This document shows positions 26,074 to 34,557 of a stretch of 64,000 bases of DNA, one piece after another. The notes under the pieces are model-generated. The model was given only the letters and a program-made list of their open reading frames with translations. It was not told the origin of the DNA and ran no database searches. Positions within the stretch are counted from its first letter, which is position 1; each line of letters opens with the position of its first letter. This stretch comes from Enterobacter sp. 638 (GTDB lineage: Bacteria > Pseudomonadota > Gammaproteobacteria > Enterobacterales > Enterobacteriaceae), in the NCBI RefSeq assembly GCF_000016325.1, contig NC_009436.1, forward strand, positions 2,294,001 through 2,358,000. The letters are read 5' to 3'. A program made the translations under genes and the position numbers.

Positions 26074-26283
26074 ATGGTCCACCACCCTGTTAGATCGTCA
26101 CGCATTGCCTCTATTGCCTACGATGAGCGTAGCGCTACGCTTGAGATTCGCTTTGTCGATCGCCGGACACTTCAATACCAGCGCGTGCCAGCCCGAATCT
26201 ATAACGATTTTTTGCAGGTGGTGTCTAAAGGGCGATTCTATGACGGCGTGGTTAAAGGAAAATTTACTGAAGTCAAAGTGTAG
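26074..26283 (+). CDS. KTSC domain protein
   Basis: 69 residues from the ATG at 26074 (GGGAGA 7 nt upstream). The pattern SSRIASIAYDERSATLEIRFVDRRTLQYQRVPARIYNDFL matches the KTSC domain, a small beta-rich fold sometimes found with Lys-tRNA synthetase or alone. The rest is FLQVVSKGRFYDGVVKGKF. No function is established for the stand-alone form. It is convergent with the GFA gene, 12 nt between stops. Confidence 0.85.
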   Translation: MVHHPVRSSRIASIAYDERSATLEIRFVDRRTLQYQRVPARIYNDFLQVVSKGRFYDGVVKGKFTEVKV

Positions 26284-26295
26284 TGCCAGCATTTA

Positions 26296-26721
26296 TTACT
26301 GAGGATGGTTTTTCACAGCTCGAAAAGAAAGAATACCTACTACTCCGTCGCTGGTCCCATCTTTTGGATGATTCACGCCATCCATCACGCCTATTTCTGT
26401 AAAATCAAAAGGACTCACCCCTTCGATGCAGGCGACATTCACACCGTATTGATCGGGATTCGAACGGCGTTGGTGAAATGTGTAAATTCCGCAGACAGCG
26501 CAAAAAAAGTGTCGGGCTTCTTGTGTGTTAAAACGATATTCCGTCAGCAGGTCTTTACCTTCAACAATTTTGATTCCTGATAAAGTTGCTGTCACTACCA
26601 CCGCGCCACGCATACGGCAAAAAGAGCAATTACATCGGCGAACGGTATTAAAACCGTCAGCCAGTTCAACCGTAAACTTCACTCCACCGCAATGGCATTG
26701 TGCATTCAGATTTTGTGACAT
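26296..26721 (-). CDS. GFA/CENP-V family zinc protein
   Basis: 141 residues with the family Cys pattern: CHCGGVKF near 9-16, CNCSFCRMRGA near 30-40 and FFCAVCGIYTFHQRR near 73-86. The first and third sets bind structural zinc and the middle set a second zinc. The prototype catalyses addition of glutathione to formaldehyde, but most family members are of unknown substrate, so no reaction is assigned. Single gene. Confidence 0.85.
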   Translation of the reverse strand: MSQNLNAQCHCGGVKFTVELADGFNTVRRCNCSFCRMRGAVVVTATLSGIKIVEGKDLLTEYRFNTQEARHFFCAVCGIYTFHQRRSNPDQYGVNVACIEGVSPFDFTEIGVMDGVNHPKDGTSDGVVGILSFRAVKNHPQ

Positions 26722-26771
26722 TATCTGCCCTCTTTACGATCGGTAAAATCAGAGGCCAATAAGGCCTCACG

Positions 26772-26951
26772 TTAAACCACTGGTTTTGACCATCGTCTGC
26801 GCTTGAGTTTCGGAATACACGACGAAGAGGTCATTCTGGTTCCGCATAACGAACATACGGCTCCGTGGGGATGGTTCTGTTCCAGGCTGAAACACGTAAA
26901 GAAGAACTTTTTGCTGGAACACACCGGGCACTGAAAACGGATGTTGGGGAT
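26772..26951 (-). CDS. Second YmcF-like zinc-ribbon small protein, possible AUC start
   Basis: The frame aligns with the 62-residue gene at 17833: FQCPVC against FRCPCC, NPHGA/HPHGAxC, and CSLCGTRM against CIFCKSSM. It keeps both CxxC knuckles but diverges after them into a basic KLKRRRW tail. There is no in-frame ATG. The aligned start falls on ATC at 26951, just after GGAGGGGAT (26960-26952), a long match to the anti-Shine-Dalgarno sequence. TTG codons at 26966 and 26993 are alternatives without a ribosome site. I vaguely recall non-AUG starts for this family but am not certain. It could instead be a decaying paralog. Confidence 0.5.
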   Translation of the reverse strand: MPNIRFQCPVCSSKKFFFTCFSLEQNHPHGAVCSLCGTRMTSSSCIPKLKRRRWSKPVV

Positions 26952-27174
26952 ATCCCCTCCAATCAAATGAATGGCGTAACTACCATAACGCAAATTTATA
27001 GGTAGAAGGGATATATCGTCTGCAAACGAAGTGAAACGTCGTTGTCACGGCAGAGGCGCTAACTGCTATCCCCGCCGCATTTTTCATGTTCACTCTTTTC
27101 ATCCATCGCGCCGATAACCTGCCCATATCCATGGCAGCGAATGGTCGTGATCCGTTTGAAAGAGGTGACTATAT

Positions 27175-27208
27175 CCACTTAACCGTCGCTATAGGTACGG
27201 TTAAGTGG
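27175..27208. repeat. 12-bp perfect inverted repeat downstream of the second chemoreceptor
   Basis: ccacttaaccgt at 27175-27186 and acggttaagtgg at 27197-27208, with a 10-nt loop. agtctttt follows on the plus strand. It lies 37 nt beyond the leftward chemoreceptor stop. Probably a transcription stop, although the T-run faces the other way. Confidence 0.5.
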
Positions 27209-27245
27209 AGTCTTTTGGGGTGGTTTACGCAACCGAAAACGTATA

Positions 27246-28784
27246 TCAGGCCAGCTTGAATATAGAGACCGTGGTTTTAAGCACCTCAGACTGATCCCGA
27301 AGAGATTTAGCCGCTGCTGAAGCTTCTTCAACGAGCGAGGCGTTCTGCTGGGTCACCGTATCCATTTGAGCAACCGCCTGGTTTATCTGTTCGATTCCAC
27401 GGCTTTGCTCATTGGTTGAAAGTGCAATCTCAGACATCAGCTCTGAAACTTGTTTCACTGAACCAATAATTCTCTCCATGCTTTTACCCGTCTGTTCAAC
27501 GCGTTCGCTCCCCAGCAGCACCTGTTTTCCAGAAAGCTCAATAAGCTCTTTGATCTCTTTTGCTGCCATCGATGACCGCTGCGCCAGATTTCGTACTTCA
27601 GTTGCTACAACAGCGAAGCCGCGCCCCTGCTCACCTGCGCGTGCAGCCTCAACGGCAGCGTTGAGCGCCAGAATATTAGTCTGGAAGGCTATAGCCTCGA
27701 TGAGACCAATAATTGATCCTATTTTCTCAGAACTCGCTTCAATTTCTTTCATTGACGTTACAGCAGTACCCACAATGGTATTGGCTTCCTGTGCAACGGT
27801 ACGCATATTTCCTGCAAGGATATCGGCCTGGCGGGTATTTTCAGAGGTGTGTTTAACCGTTGACGTCAGTTCTTCCATGCTGGCCGCTGTTTCACCAAGC
27901 GAGGCCGCCTGAGCCTCCGTTCGTGCAGAAAGATCGGTATTGCCCGCTGCAATCTCCTCGGAAGCAGAAGCCACACTTTGGCTCGAATGGCGCACCTGCG
28001 AAATTATGTCGGTAAGGGAAAGACGCATTTCTTCCAGAGAAGCGAGCATTCCGCCAATTTCATCTTTTGAACCCGTATCGAGAGGAAGATGCAATTCTCC
28101 GGCGGCCATTTTCTCGCAATGTTGTTTTGCCGAATCAAGTCGGGAAAGAAGACGACGTCGGATTAAAATAAAGATGGCGATCATTACCATGGTAAAAATC
28201 AAGGCAAAAACAGTAATACTCAAGATGCTGTTTAAGAACCTTTTTTGAGCTTCCTGATTAAGCTGTTTCGCATAACTCTCACGGAAGGAAAGCAATTTAT
28301 CCAGGGTAATTTCGAACTCACGATCAAGCGCAGGAACCGTGGTAGCCATCAACTGGTTAAAGCGCGCGGTATCTTTATCCTTTACTGCGGCAATGAGCGG
28401 AGTTAAACCTTCATCAAGGTAACGTGTCCAGGCTTTTTTATAAGGCTCCGATAATGCGTCTTCTCCCGCAATATGAGTAGCCGACTCATAGTGCTGGAAG
28501 GCAGCAACGGCTTTCTCCTTCACGCTTATGGCACTGTTAATTGACGATTCCGCTTTTACGTTATCGCCAAGGGACATATAAATCATTGCTTCAGATAATT
28601 TCACGCGCAGTGTTCTGCTGTGATTGATAGGGTCAATCACCGAAAGAACCACGCGGATTTCTTTGTTTACCCGATCAAGGGAATCATTACTCCGCGTGAG
28701 TGACCAGAGATTGGACGCTGAACTAACGAGGAAAATACCCAGTAAAAATATTAATACGATTAAAGAAAAACGTCTTACAGACAC
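27246..28784 (-). CDS. Methyl-accepting chemotaxis protein without CheR tether
   Basis: 512 residues from a GTG at 28784, chosen because AAGGGGAG sits 5 nt before it; an ATG 21 nt upstream lacks any ribosome site. TM1 lies near 3-23. The periplasmic helical sensor (about 25-185) contains [17 protein letters not shown], reminiscent of the Tar/Tsr-type bundle. TM2 lies near 185-208, then HAMP and the signalling hairpin with [18 protein letters not shown] and [17 protein letters not shown]. It ends in SIFKLA without the xWxxF pentapeptide, so adaptation should depend on other receptors. A sigma-28 promoter lies upstream. Confidence 0.92.
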   Translation of the reverse strand: MSVRRFSLIVLIFLLGIFLVSSASNLWSLTRSNDSLDRVNKEIRVVLSVIDPINHSRTLRVKLSEAMIYMSLGDNVKAESSINSAISVKEKAVAAFQHYESATHIAGEDALSEPYKKAWTRYLDEGLTPLIAAVKDKDTARFNQLMATTVPALDREFEITLDKLLSFRESYAKQLNQEAQKRFLNSILSITVFALIFTMVMIAIFILIRRRLLSRLDSAKQHCEKMAAGELHLPLDTGSKDEIGGMLASLEEMRLSLTDIISQVRHSSQSVASASEEIAAGNTDLSARTEAQAASLGETAASMEELTSTVKHTSENTRQADILAGNMRTVAQEANTIVGTAVTSMKEIEASSEKIGSIIGLIEAIAFQTNILALNAAVEAARAGEQGRGFAVVATEVRNLAQRSSMAAKEIKELIELSGKQVLLGSERVEQTGKSMERIIGSVKQVSELMSEIALSTNEQSRGIEQINQAVAQMDTVTQQNASLVEEASAAAKSLRDQSEVLKTTVSIFKLA

Positions 28785-29312
28785 AATGCTCCCCTTGTTT
28801 GACATGGCAGTGAGATAATACGTTTTCAGCTCATTAAGCTTAGTTCTGAGAGTAGTTATCGGCCCCTGCGTGACAATGTTGAGCCCTAAATTAAATAATC
28901 ATTTATAAACAATGACCTAAGATAAATCACACAATGTATTCTCTGCTGAATAGAAGATAATACATACACTTTAGAGTCAGTAAGTTGAACAAAAAAACAA
29001 CAGCACTCTTGATTATGAATATTTGCCATTTCAATAGCAGACAAAATATTAGCCATCAATTAATTTCGCTTTTTCAGCTCGATTCCTGAAAACCTCACAT
29101 TATTCACCCATTAAAAATAGCAAGTAAAAATGAGATTGATGTTTTCGCTCATAAAGCCTGGAAATTCACAGTGCTATTATAATTTTATTGTCAATTATTT
29201 TGATTTTATTTTTTCATTGCCAGAAATATCCCTTTGAGGATTGCAGATCGCATATTCTGCTTAGATTCCTCATGGTTCTTTTTTAAATCAGCCCATTGTT
29301 TTGACTGGGTAT
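28785..29312. other. AT-rich gap between chemoreceptor and flhD-like gene
   Basis: 528 nt, low in GC, without a supported gene. It holds the sigma-28 promoter at 28856-28882. Beyond that I see only AT-rich sequence and no clear repeat. Confidence 0.5.
28856..28882 (-). promoter_or_regulatory. Sigma-28 (FliA) promoter of the second chemoreceptor
   Basis: On the minus strand, TCAACATT, 11 nt, then GCCGATAA. The -10 is an exact match to the FliA consensus and the -35 matches about 5 of 8 bases (TAAAGTTT). It lies about 75-100 nt upstream of the GTG start. Confidence 0.7.
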
Positions 29313-29555
29313 TTACGTTGTTGGTACGCCCAATCTTTGCGCCATGATGTCTGGCCTGAGAGTAATAAGCAGTTGATTTGTCTCAGCCAACGCAACAAGC
29401 TTTGATAAGGACAGTTTTTGCAGAACCTTTGCTAACTCCGCATTAATTCCAGAGAAGATGGCGGGTTCATCGCAATTGGAAATCCGTTGAATAAGAAGAA
29501 GATACGATAGATTCAGATAATGAATTTCTTTAAGACACTGAGAAGCGGAGTACAT
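29313..29555 (-). CDS. Short FlhD-like flagellar regulator paralog
   Basis: 80 residues from the ATG at 29555 (AAAGG about 9 nt upstream). It aligns with the N-terminal two thirds of FlhD: LNLSYLLLIQRI, FSGINAELAKVLQKLSL and the near-invariant LAETNQLL. FlhD is about 116-119 residues; here the stop comes roughly 35-40 residues early, removing the C-terminal region implicated in DNA binding. The Cys65 that links FlhD subunits in E. coli is replaced in LAETNQLLITLR. No flhC is adjacent. It may be a truncated relic or a regulator that dimerises with true FlhD. AT-rich surroundings suggest acquired or decaying DNA. Confidence 0.75.
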   Translation of the reverse strand: MYSASQCLKEIHYLNLSYLLLIQRISNCDEPAIFSGINAELAKVLQKLSLSKLVALAETNQLLITLRPDIMAQRLGVPTT

Positions 29556-30213
29556 TACTATAACCTTTAAGAGATACGTTATGGGTCCTTCCATAGTTAC
29601 GTTAAAAATGGTAGTCGACAGCAAAAAACACTTCGCCGGATTATAATTTAACACATGACATTAAACTCATTATCTGGCTTGCTTTTACACGAAATACATA
29701 ACATTCCAATGACTCAATATGATTCAACAATGACGAGATGAGAGGACGTCGCCTATGCGCTTCGCGTCACCGATATATTCTCTATAACTTGCAAAAACAC
29801 GTTATTTAGATATGTTACAACAAAAACCTTAAGAAAAACTTAATATTAATAATTTTAAATTTCAAAGAATATATTCTCGCTCTGCGCGATGCAATTATGA
29901 ACAGTATAATCAGCAACGCTTCAAAAACACAGTCATTAATTGTTACCCCCCGCCGCTCTGAATGATGAAAAAACCCGATCGGTCAATGAGTCCTGAATAC
30001 GGGACTCAATAACCTCACCGATGGCCGTCATCTATCTTCATATCGGGATAATATTTAGGTTAAGGACTAATAAATGTCTTGTTGAATGCTGTCGTGACGT
30101 TCAATCCTGCGGTCTGTCGCAAATGAGTATAAAGAGAATAAAATAGCCCAGACCCGGTCAACTAGCTCACCTGACTACGGAATGTACCCAGGCAAGCGGT
30201 GACCCGTTTATGC
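29556..30213. other. AT-rich gap between flhD-like gene and GGDEF gene
   Basis: 658 nt with no supported gene. A short inverted repeat (tgagtcc 29987-29993, ggactca 30002-30008) lies near the right end. The left part should contain the promoter of the flhD-like gene. The segment is low in GC, like the neighbouring gap. Confidence 0.5.
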
Positions 30214-31170
30214 TTATATCTTCTTTCGTCGCTTTGCCGAGTACATCACCTCGTCGCTTTCTTTAAGCATCTCCCCTAGCGACGCGTATCGGCCCGTACC
30301 ACTGTGCAGCATTCCATAGGAATAATTAATGTTGTAGGGTTTGCCAGACTCTCTGTTGTAATCATTCACACTGCTTCGCAGACCTTGCAAAAAAGAGTCA
30401 GCCTGAGTCTGGTGAGTAATGAGAACGGCAAATTCATCCCCTCCAAGACGCCCTGCGATATCTCCGGGACCAAGATGCTGGTACAACAGCGCAGAGAATA
30501 CTTTCAATACCTCATCACCTTCAGCGTGTCCCCAGAGATCGTTGATGGGTTTGAATTTATCAAGATCAAAAAAGATAAGGCTGAATGCTGCATTCTCTTT
30601 ATCAAGGTTGCGAAATCTTTTTTCGCCCGTGGTGTAAAAGCCACGGCGATTAGATATGCCTGTCAGGCTATCGGTCATGGCCATGCCAATCACCTTGAAT
30701 TCGTCCTCCACAATAAAGGCCAAATCCCGAAGTGAGGCAATATCATCGTCGTTAAAGCCACGTGGTTTGGTATTAATCAGACACAGTGCACCAGCAACCC
30801 CTCCATCAGGGAGATGGACAGGATAACCGGCGTAGAATCGTATGTAAGGCTCACCGATAACCAGAGGGTTATCATGGAAACGTTCATCATTAACTGCATC
30901 GTTAACAATAAAGGGGCCTTCCTGCAAAATGACATGACCACAAAAGGAGATGTTGCGGGGCGTTTCACGAGTACCTAGCCCTTCACACGCCAGCAACCAC
31001 TGGCGATCGCGATCAAGTAGGCTTATCAGTACGACAGGTACCTGAAAAATTTTCTTTGCGATGCGGGTTAAGCGATCAAAACGTTCATCAGCACCTGTAT
31101 CAAGAAGGTCTGCCAGATAAAGGGATTTTAATCGTTCTTCCTCATTTTCCGGGATGCCAGGAAATTTCAT
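30214..31170 (-). CDS. GAF-GGDEF diguanylate cyclase
   Basis: 318 residues. A GAF domain covers about 20-150 (VVLISLLDRDRQWLLAC, ISFCGHVI, FYAGYPVHLPDG). A GGDEF domain follows from about 160, with the substrate-binding FDLDKFKPIND and active-site RLGGDEFAV near 243. The allosteric inhibitory RxxD site, five residues before GGDEF, reads GPGD here, so product feedback through it is unlikely. It makes cyclic di-GMP from GTP; the GAF ligand is unknown. No membrane helix, so cytoplasmic. GAGG lies 5 nt before the ATG. Confidence 0.93.
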   Translation of the reverse strand: MKFPGIPENEEERLKSLYLADLLDTGADERFDRLTRIAKKIFQVPVVLISLLDRDRQWLLACEGLGTRETPRNISFCGHVILQEGPFIVNDAVNDERFHDNPLVIGEPYIRFYAGYPVHLPDGGVAGALCLINTKPRGFNDDDIASLRDLAFIVEDEFKVIGMAMTDSLTGISNRRGFYTTGEKRFRNLDKENAAFSLIFFDLDKFKPINDLWGHAEGDEVLKVFSALLYQHLGPGDIAGRLGGDEFAVLITHQTQADSFLQGLRSSVNDYNRESGKPYNINYSYGMLHSGTGRYASLGEMLKESDEVMYSAKRRKKI

Positions 31171-31245
31171 AGGACCTCAAAAAGCTAAACACGTTAATGC
31201 CCGATGTTTTTATGCCGTCAAGACTGACTCCGTCTTATCCGTCGT

Positions 31246-31668
31246 TTGAATATAGTACAAACGAAACTGCCCGCCCTCCTGAACGCTGACGGATATCACT
31301 GCTTTGGGTTCGTCACTTGTTTTCACCCCGTAAGATCAGTTCCAAAAGGGTTTGAGAAAGAGAATCGCACCCCAAAACCTTATTCCTCACTGAGCCGTAT
31401 TGGCATACGATGGAACTCTGCTGTAAAACGTGCTGGCATTCGCCGCCGCAATCCGTACCATACACCGCACACTTTCGCATGCTGGTTGTTATCCGCAGGC
31501 GCTAACCCGTCTTTTATTACCAATCCGATGGGGCACGAAAATGCGCAGAGGGTGTATGAAATCTATGCTACATGGATAGAAGCGCTGAATAGCGAACAGG
31601 TGGCAATGCTGAACCCAACGCTTGGCTTAAAATGGATTTGTCCCACTGGTGCCCCATTTGATATTTGA
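31246..31668 (+). pseudogene. Remnant of a Rac-type phage tyrosine integrase at ttcA
   Basis: The C-terminal part of a tyrosine recombinase: HTFACWLLSAGANPSFI, MGHENAQRVYEIYATWI with the catalytic Tyr, and a tail EQVAMLN. The HxxR box is broken: YHTPHTF where active enzymes read like YxTRHTF, so the catalytic Arg is lost. About two thirds of the protein is missing upstream. The ORF ends at 31668, 11 nt before the ttcA ATG. In E. coli the Rac prophage is integrated at this end of ttcA with intR adjacent in the same orientation, so this is a scar of an old Rac-like prophage. Confidence 0.85.
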
Positions 31669-31679
31669 GTAAAGAATAC

Positions 31680-32615
31680 ATGCAACAGAATCAAGAAATT
31701 ACCAAGAAAGAACAATACAACCTGAACAAATTACAGAAGCGTTTGCGCCGTAACGTGGGCCAGGCGATTGCTGACTTCAATATGATTGAAGAAGGTGACC
31801 GCATCATGGTTTGCCTTTCAGGGGGTAAAGACAGTTACACGATGCTGGAGATTTTGCGCAATCTGCAGCAAAGCGCACCGGTGAAATTTTCTCTCGTGGC
31901 CGTCAACCTGGACCAGAAACAGCCTGGCTTCCCTGAGCACATTCTGCCGGAATACCTTGAGCAACAGGGCGTTGAATATAAAATCGTCGAAGAGAATACC
32001 TACGGGATCGTTAAAGATAAGATCCCAGAAGGCAAAACGACCTGCTCACTGTGTTCACGTCTGCGTCGCGGCATTCTTTACCGTACTGCGACGGAACTTG
32101 GCGCGACCAAAATCGCACTGGGCCATCACCGCGACGATATTCTGCAGACATTGTTCCTGAACATGTTCTACGGCGGCAAAATGAAAGGCATGCCACCGAA
32201 GCTGATGAGCGATGATGGGAAGCACATTGTCATCCGTCCGCTGGCGTACTGTCGCGAGAAAGATATTGAGCGTTTTGCACAAGCGCGTGAGTATCCGATA
32301 ATCCCTTGTAACCTGTGCGGTTCGCAGCCGAATCTACAACGCCAGGTCATCGGCGACATGCTTCGCGACTGGGATAAACGTTATCCTGGCCGCATCGAAA
32401 CCATGTTTAGCGCGATGCAAAACGTCGTCCCTTCACATCTGAGTGACGTTGAGCTGTTCGATTTCAAAGGGATTCAACACGGTTCTGAAGTCGTGGCGGG
32501 TGGCGATTTGGCGTTTGACCGTGAGGATATCCCGATGCAGCCAGCTGGCTGGCAGCCGGAAGAAGATGATTCGCAGCTTGATGAGATGAGACTGAATATC
32601 GTCGAAGTGAAGTAG
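31680..32615 (+). CDS. ttcA: tRNA 2-thiocytidine-32 synthetase TtcA
   Basis: 311 residues from the ATG at 31680, the length and N-terminus of E. coli TtcA; a TTG 15 nt upstream overlaps the integrase stop. It thiolates cytidine 32 in tRNA using ATP and an iron-sulfur cluster. The PP-loop SGGKDSYT lies near residue 47. The two cysteine pairs, CSLC near 122 and CNLC near 205, supply cluster ligands. The ribosome site (GAGTAAAG) is modest and lies in the prophage-chromosome junction. The stop codon is inside a GAAGT repeat tract. Confidence 0.98.
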   Translation: MQQNQEITKKEQYNLNKLQKRLRRNVGQAIADFNMIEEGDRIMVCLSGGKDSYTMLEILRNLQQSAPVKFSLVAVNLDQKQPGFPEHILPEYLEQQGVEYKIVEENTYGIVKDKIPEGKTTCSLCSRLRRGILYRTATELGATKIALGHHRDDILQTLFLNMFYGGKMKGMPPKLMSDDGKHIVIRPLAYCREKDIERFAQAREYPIIPCNLCGSQPNLQRQVIGDMLRDWDKRYPGRIETMFSAMQNVVPSHLSDVELFDFKGIQHGSEVVAGGDLAFDREDIPMQPAGWQPEEDDSQLDEMRLNIVEVK

Positions 32616-32649
32616 AAGTGAAGTGAAGTGAAGTGAAGTGAAGTGAAGT
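32604..32649. repeat. GAAGT pentanucleotide repeat across the ttcA stop codon
   Basis: Two GAAGT units (32604-32613), one extra A, then seven perfect units (32615-32649). The first two encode the last residues of TtcA and the extra A completes the TAG stop. Slippage in the first two units would alter the C-terminus; slippage in the seven units changes only the 3' UTR. Confidence 0.95.
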
Positions 32650-32658
32650 AAGAGTATG

Positions 32659-32692
32659 GCGTCTCAGATAGCGCATCTGAGACGCTTTTTTT
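32659..32692 (+). terminator. Terminator of ttcA
   Basis: A perfect 11-bp stem (gcgtctcagat at 32659-32669, atctgagacgc at 32675-32685) followed by seven T. It lies between convergent ttcA and dbpA. Confidence 0.95.
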
Positions 32693-32697
32693 ATGGC

Positions 32698-34071
32698 TTA
32701 TTTCAGCAAGCGAACCCGGCAAGTTTTGCCTTTGATCTTACCGTTCTGCAATTGCTTCCAAACTTTATTCGCCACAGACTGACGAACCGCGACGTAGACA
32801 TGCGCGGGATGCACAGCGATTTTGCCGATATCCGCCCCATCAAAGCCCATATCTCCGGTCAACGCGCCCAATACGTCACCTGGACGCATTTTGGCTTTTT
32901 TACCGCCATCAATACACAGGGTCACCATTTCCGCCTTGAGTGGGACAATACCGACGTTGCTCGGCGCACTCATCCAGTTCAGTTTTAGCTGTAGCATTTC
33001 AGACAGAATGTTGGCACGTTGGGCTTCTTCTGGTGCGCAGAGGCTGATCGCCAGACCGCTGTTGCCCGCACGCGCGGTACGCCCGATACGGTGAACATGC
33101 ACTTCCGGATCCCACGCCAGCTCAAAGTTAACCACTAGCTCCAGTGATTTGATGTCCAGACCGCGCGCGGCAACATCCGTTGCGACCAATACGCGTGCGC
33201 TACCGTTGGCAAAACGAATCAACGTCTGATCGCGATCGCGTTGTTCCAGGTCACCGTGCAATGCCAGTGCACTCTGCCCTGCCTCTTCAAGCGCTTCGCA
33301 GACCGCCTGACAATCTTTTTTGGTGTTGCAGAAAACGACGCACGACGCTGGCTGATGTTGACTCAACAGCTTTTGCAGCAGCGGAATTTTGCCTTTTTGC
33401 GAAGTCTCATAGAATTGCTGCTCAATGGATGGCAATGCATCGACGGAATCAATTTCGATAGTCGCGGGATTTTGCTGAACGCGTCCGCTGATGGCGGCAA
33501 TCGCCTCTGGCCACGTGGCAGAGAAAAGCAGCGTCTGGCGCGTAGCGGGCGCAAAACGGATCACTTCGTCAATCGCGTCGCTAAAGCCCATATCCAGCAT
33601 GCGATCGGCTTCGTCCATCACCAGCGTTTGCAGCGCATCTAATGAAACCGTGCCTTTTTGCAGGTGATCGAGTAAACGCCCCGGCGTGGCGACAATAATG
33701 TGCGGCGGATGCTGGAGTGAATCGCGCTGAGCGCCAAACGGTTGGCCGCCGCATAGCGTCAGAATCTTAGTGTTCGGCAGAAAACGCGCCAGACGACGTA
33801 ATTCACCAGCCACCTGATCGGCGAGTTCACGAGTTGGACACAGCACCAGCGATTGAGTCTGGAATAGACCAGCGTCAATTTGCTGTAAAAGCCCAAGACC
33901 AAATGCGGCCGTTTTCCCACTGCCGGTTTTGGCCTGCACGCGAACGTCACGTCCTTCCAGGATCGCCGGAAGAGCGGCCGCTTGTACAGGGGTCATCGCG
34001 AGGTAACCCAACTCGTTAAGATTATCGAGTTGGGCGGCAGGCAGAACGTTCAGAGTAGAAAAAGCGGTCAC
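32698..34071 (-). CDS. dbpA: ATP-dependent RNA helicase DbpA
   Basis: 457 residues. DEAD-box motifs in order: Q motif (MTPVQAAALP), I AKTGSGKT near 47-54, Ia PTRELADQ, II DEAD near 153, III SAT near 186, V ATDVAARGLD and VI HRIGRTARAG near 330. A C-terminal RNA-binding domain (about 380-457) recognises hairpin 92 of 23S rRNA and directs the helicase to the ribosomal peptidyl-transferase region during 50S assembly. It is convergent with ttcA. Confidence 0.98.
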   Translation of the reverse strand: MTAFSTLNVLPAAQLDNLNELGYLAMTPVQAAALPAILEGRDVRVQAKTGSGKTAAFGLGLLQQIDAGLFQTQSLVLCPTRELADQVAGELRRLARFLPNTKILTLCGGQPFGAQRDSLQHPPHIIVATPGRLLDHLQKGTVSLDALQTLVMDEADRMLDMGFSDAIDEVIRFAPATRQTLLFSATWPEAIAAISGRVQQNPATIEIDSVDALPSIEQQFYETSQKGKIPLLQKLLSQHQPASCVVFCNTKKDCQAVCEALEEAGQSALALHGDLEQRDRDQTLIRFANGSARVLVATDVAARGLDIKSLELVVNFELAWDPEVHVHRIGRTARAGNSGLAISLCAPEEAQRANILSEMLQLKLNWMSAPSNVGIVPLKAEMVTLCIDGGKKAKMRPGDVLGALTGDMGFDGADIGKIAVHPAHVYVAVRQSVANKVWKQLQNGKIKGKTCRVRLLK

Positions 34072-34099
34072 AATGTAGTCTCAAGGTAAAAAATCACAG

Positions 34100-34282
34100 T
34101 CATTTGGCGCGTATCCTCGCAGATCTCCGTGACCGATGCGACAATTTAATCGGTTCTTCATCTGGCGGCGGGTCCGGCATGGGTTGCGGACGAGGAATAG
34201 GATCGGGGATTGGTACCGGTTCAGTGGGGATGGAATTGGATAGCGGCGTTTGCCCGTGGAGCAATGCTAATAATGCACTCAT
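34100..34282 (-). CDS. ynaL: Proline-rich small protein YnaL
   Basis: 60 residues from the ATG at 34282, with a strong GGAGGG ribosome site 5 nt upstream. The middle is a Pro-acidic repeat (PVPIPDPIPRPQPMPDPPPD) and the end is basic (HRSRRSARIRAK). It resembles E. coli YnaL in both composition and tail, and lies at the same place, between dbpA and fnrS. A plus-strand frame over the same DNA lacks a ribosome site. Function unknown. Confidence 0.75.
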   Translation of the reverse strand: MSALLALLHGQTPLSNSIPTEPVPIPDPIPRPQPMPDPPPDEEPIKLSHRSRRSARIRAK

Positions 34283-34341
34283 GTTACCCTCCAGTTTATC
34301 GGCTTGACTCTCTTAGGGTAGACGCTGAGATCCTACAGGCA

Positions 34342-34462
34342 AAAAAAAAGCCGACTAATTTAGTCGGCATTGTACGAATCAATTGTGCTATGCAGTAATT
34401 CAAAAAAGGAAGTAAGACAATATGGAGCGCAACGCCCATCGCTTGACGTTGCATTCACCTGC
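34342..34462 (-). ncRNA. fnrS: FnrS small regulatory RNA
   Basis: About 121 nt, transcribed leftward, beginning GCAGGTGAATGCAACG at 34462. It matches my memory of E. coli FnrS through the seed region (CAAGCGATGGGCGTTGCG) and the single-stranded TCTTACTTCC region. The last stem (34350-34368, GCCGACT/AGTCGGC) is followed by nine T, the intrinsic terminator that binds Hfq. FnrS is induced without oxygen and represses mRNAs of aerobic enzymes such as sodA and sodB. It lies between zntB and ynaL-dbpA as in E. coli. An FNR site is in place upstream. Confidence 0.95.
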
Positions 34463-34497
34463 GGGAGTGATAGTGCACCGAAAGGGGTAAACGTTTA

Positions 34498-34511
34498 TTG
34501 ACTTCGCTCAA
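34498..34511 (-). promoter_or_regulatory. FNR site of the fnrS promoter
   Basis: TTGAGCGAAGTCAA (minus strand) fits TTGAnnnnnnTCAA. Its centre is 42 bp upstream of the inferred RNA start, the class II activation position. CTATCA near 34473-34468 can serve as the -10. Confidence 0.85.
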
Positions 34512-34557
34512 ATAAAATAGCGTTTTGAAGCGGAGTCAACGCGAGAAAAACGTAAAT

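Noticed and set aside
34104..34307. Glycine-rich plus-strand frame over ynaL
   Set aside because: It is the mirror of the proline-rich ynaL; only the minus-strand start has a strong ribosome site.
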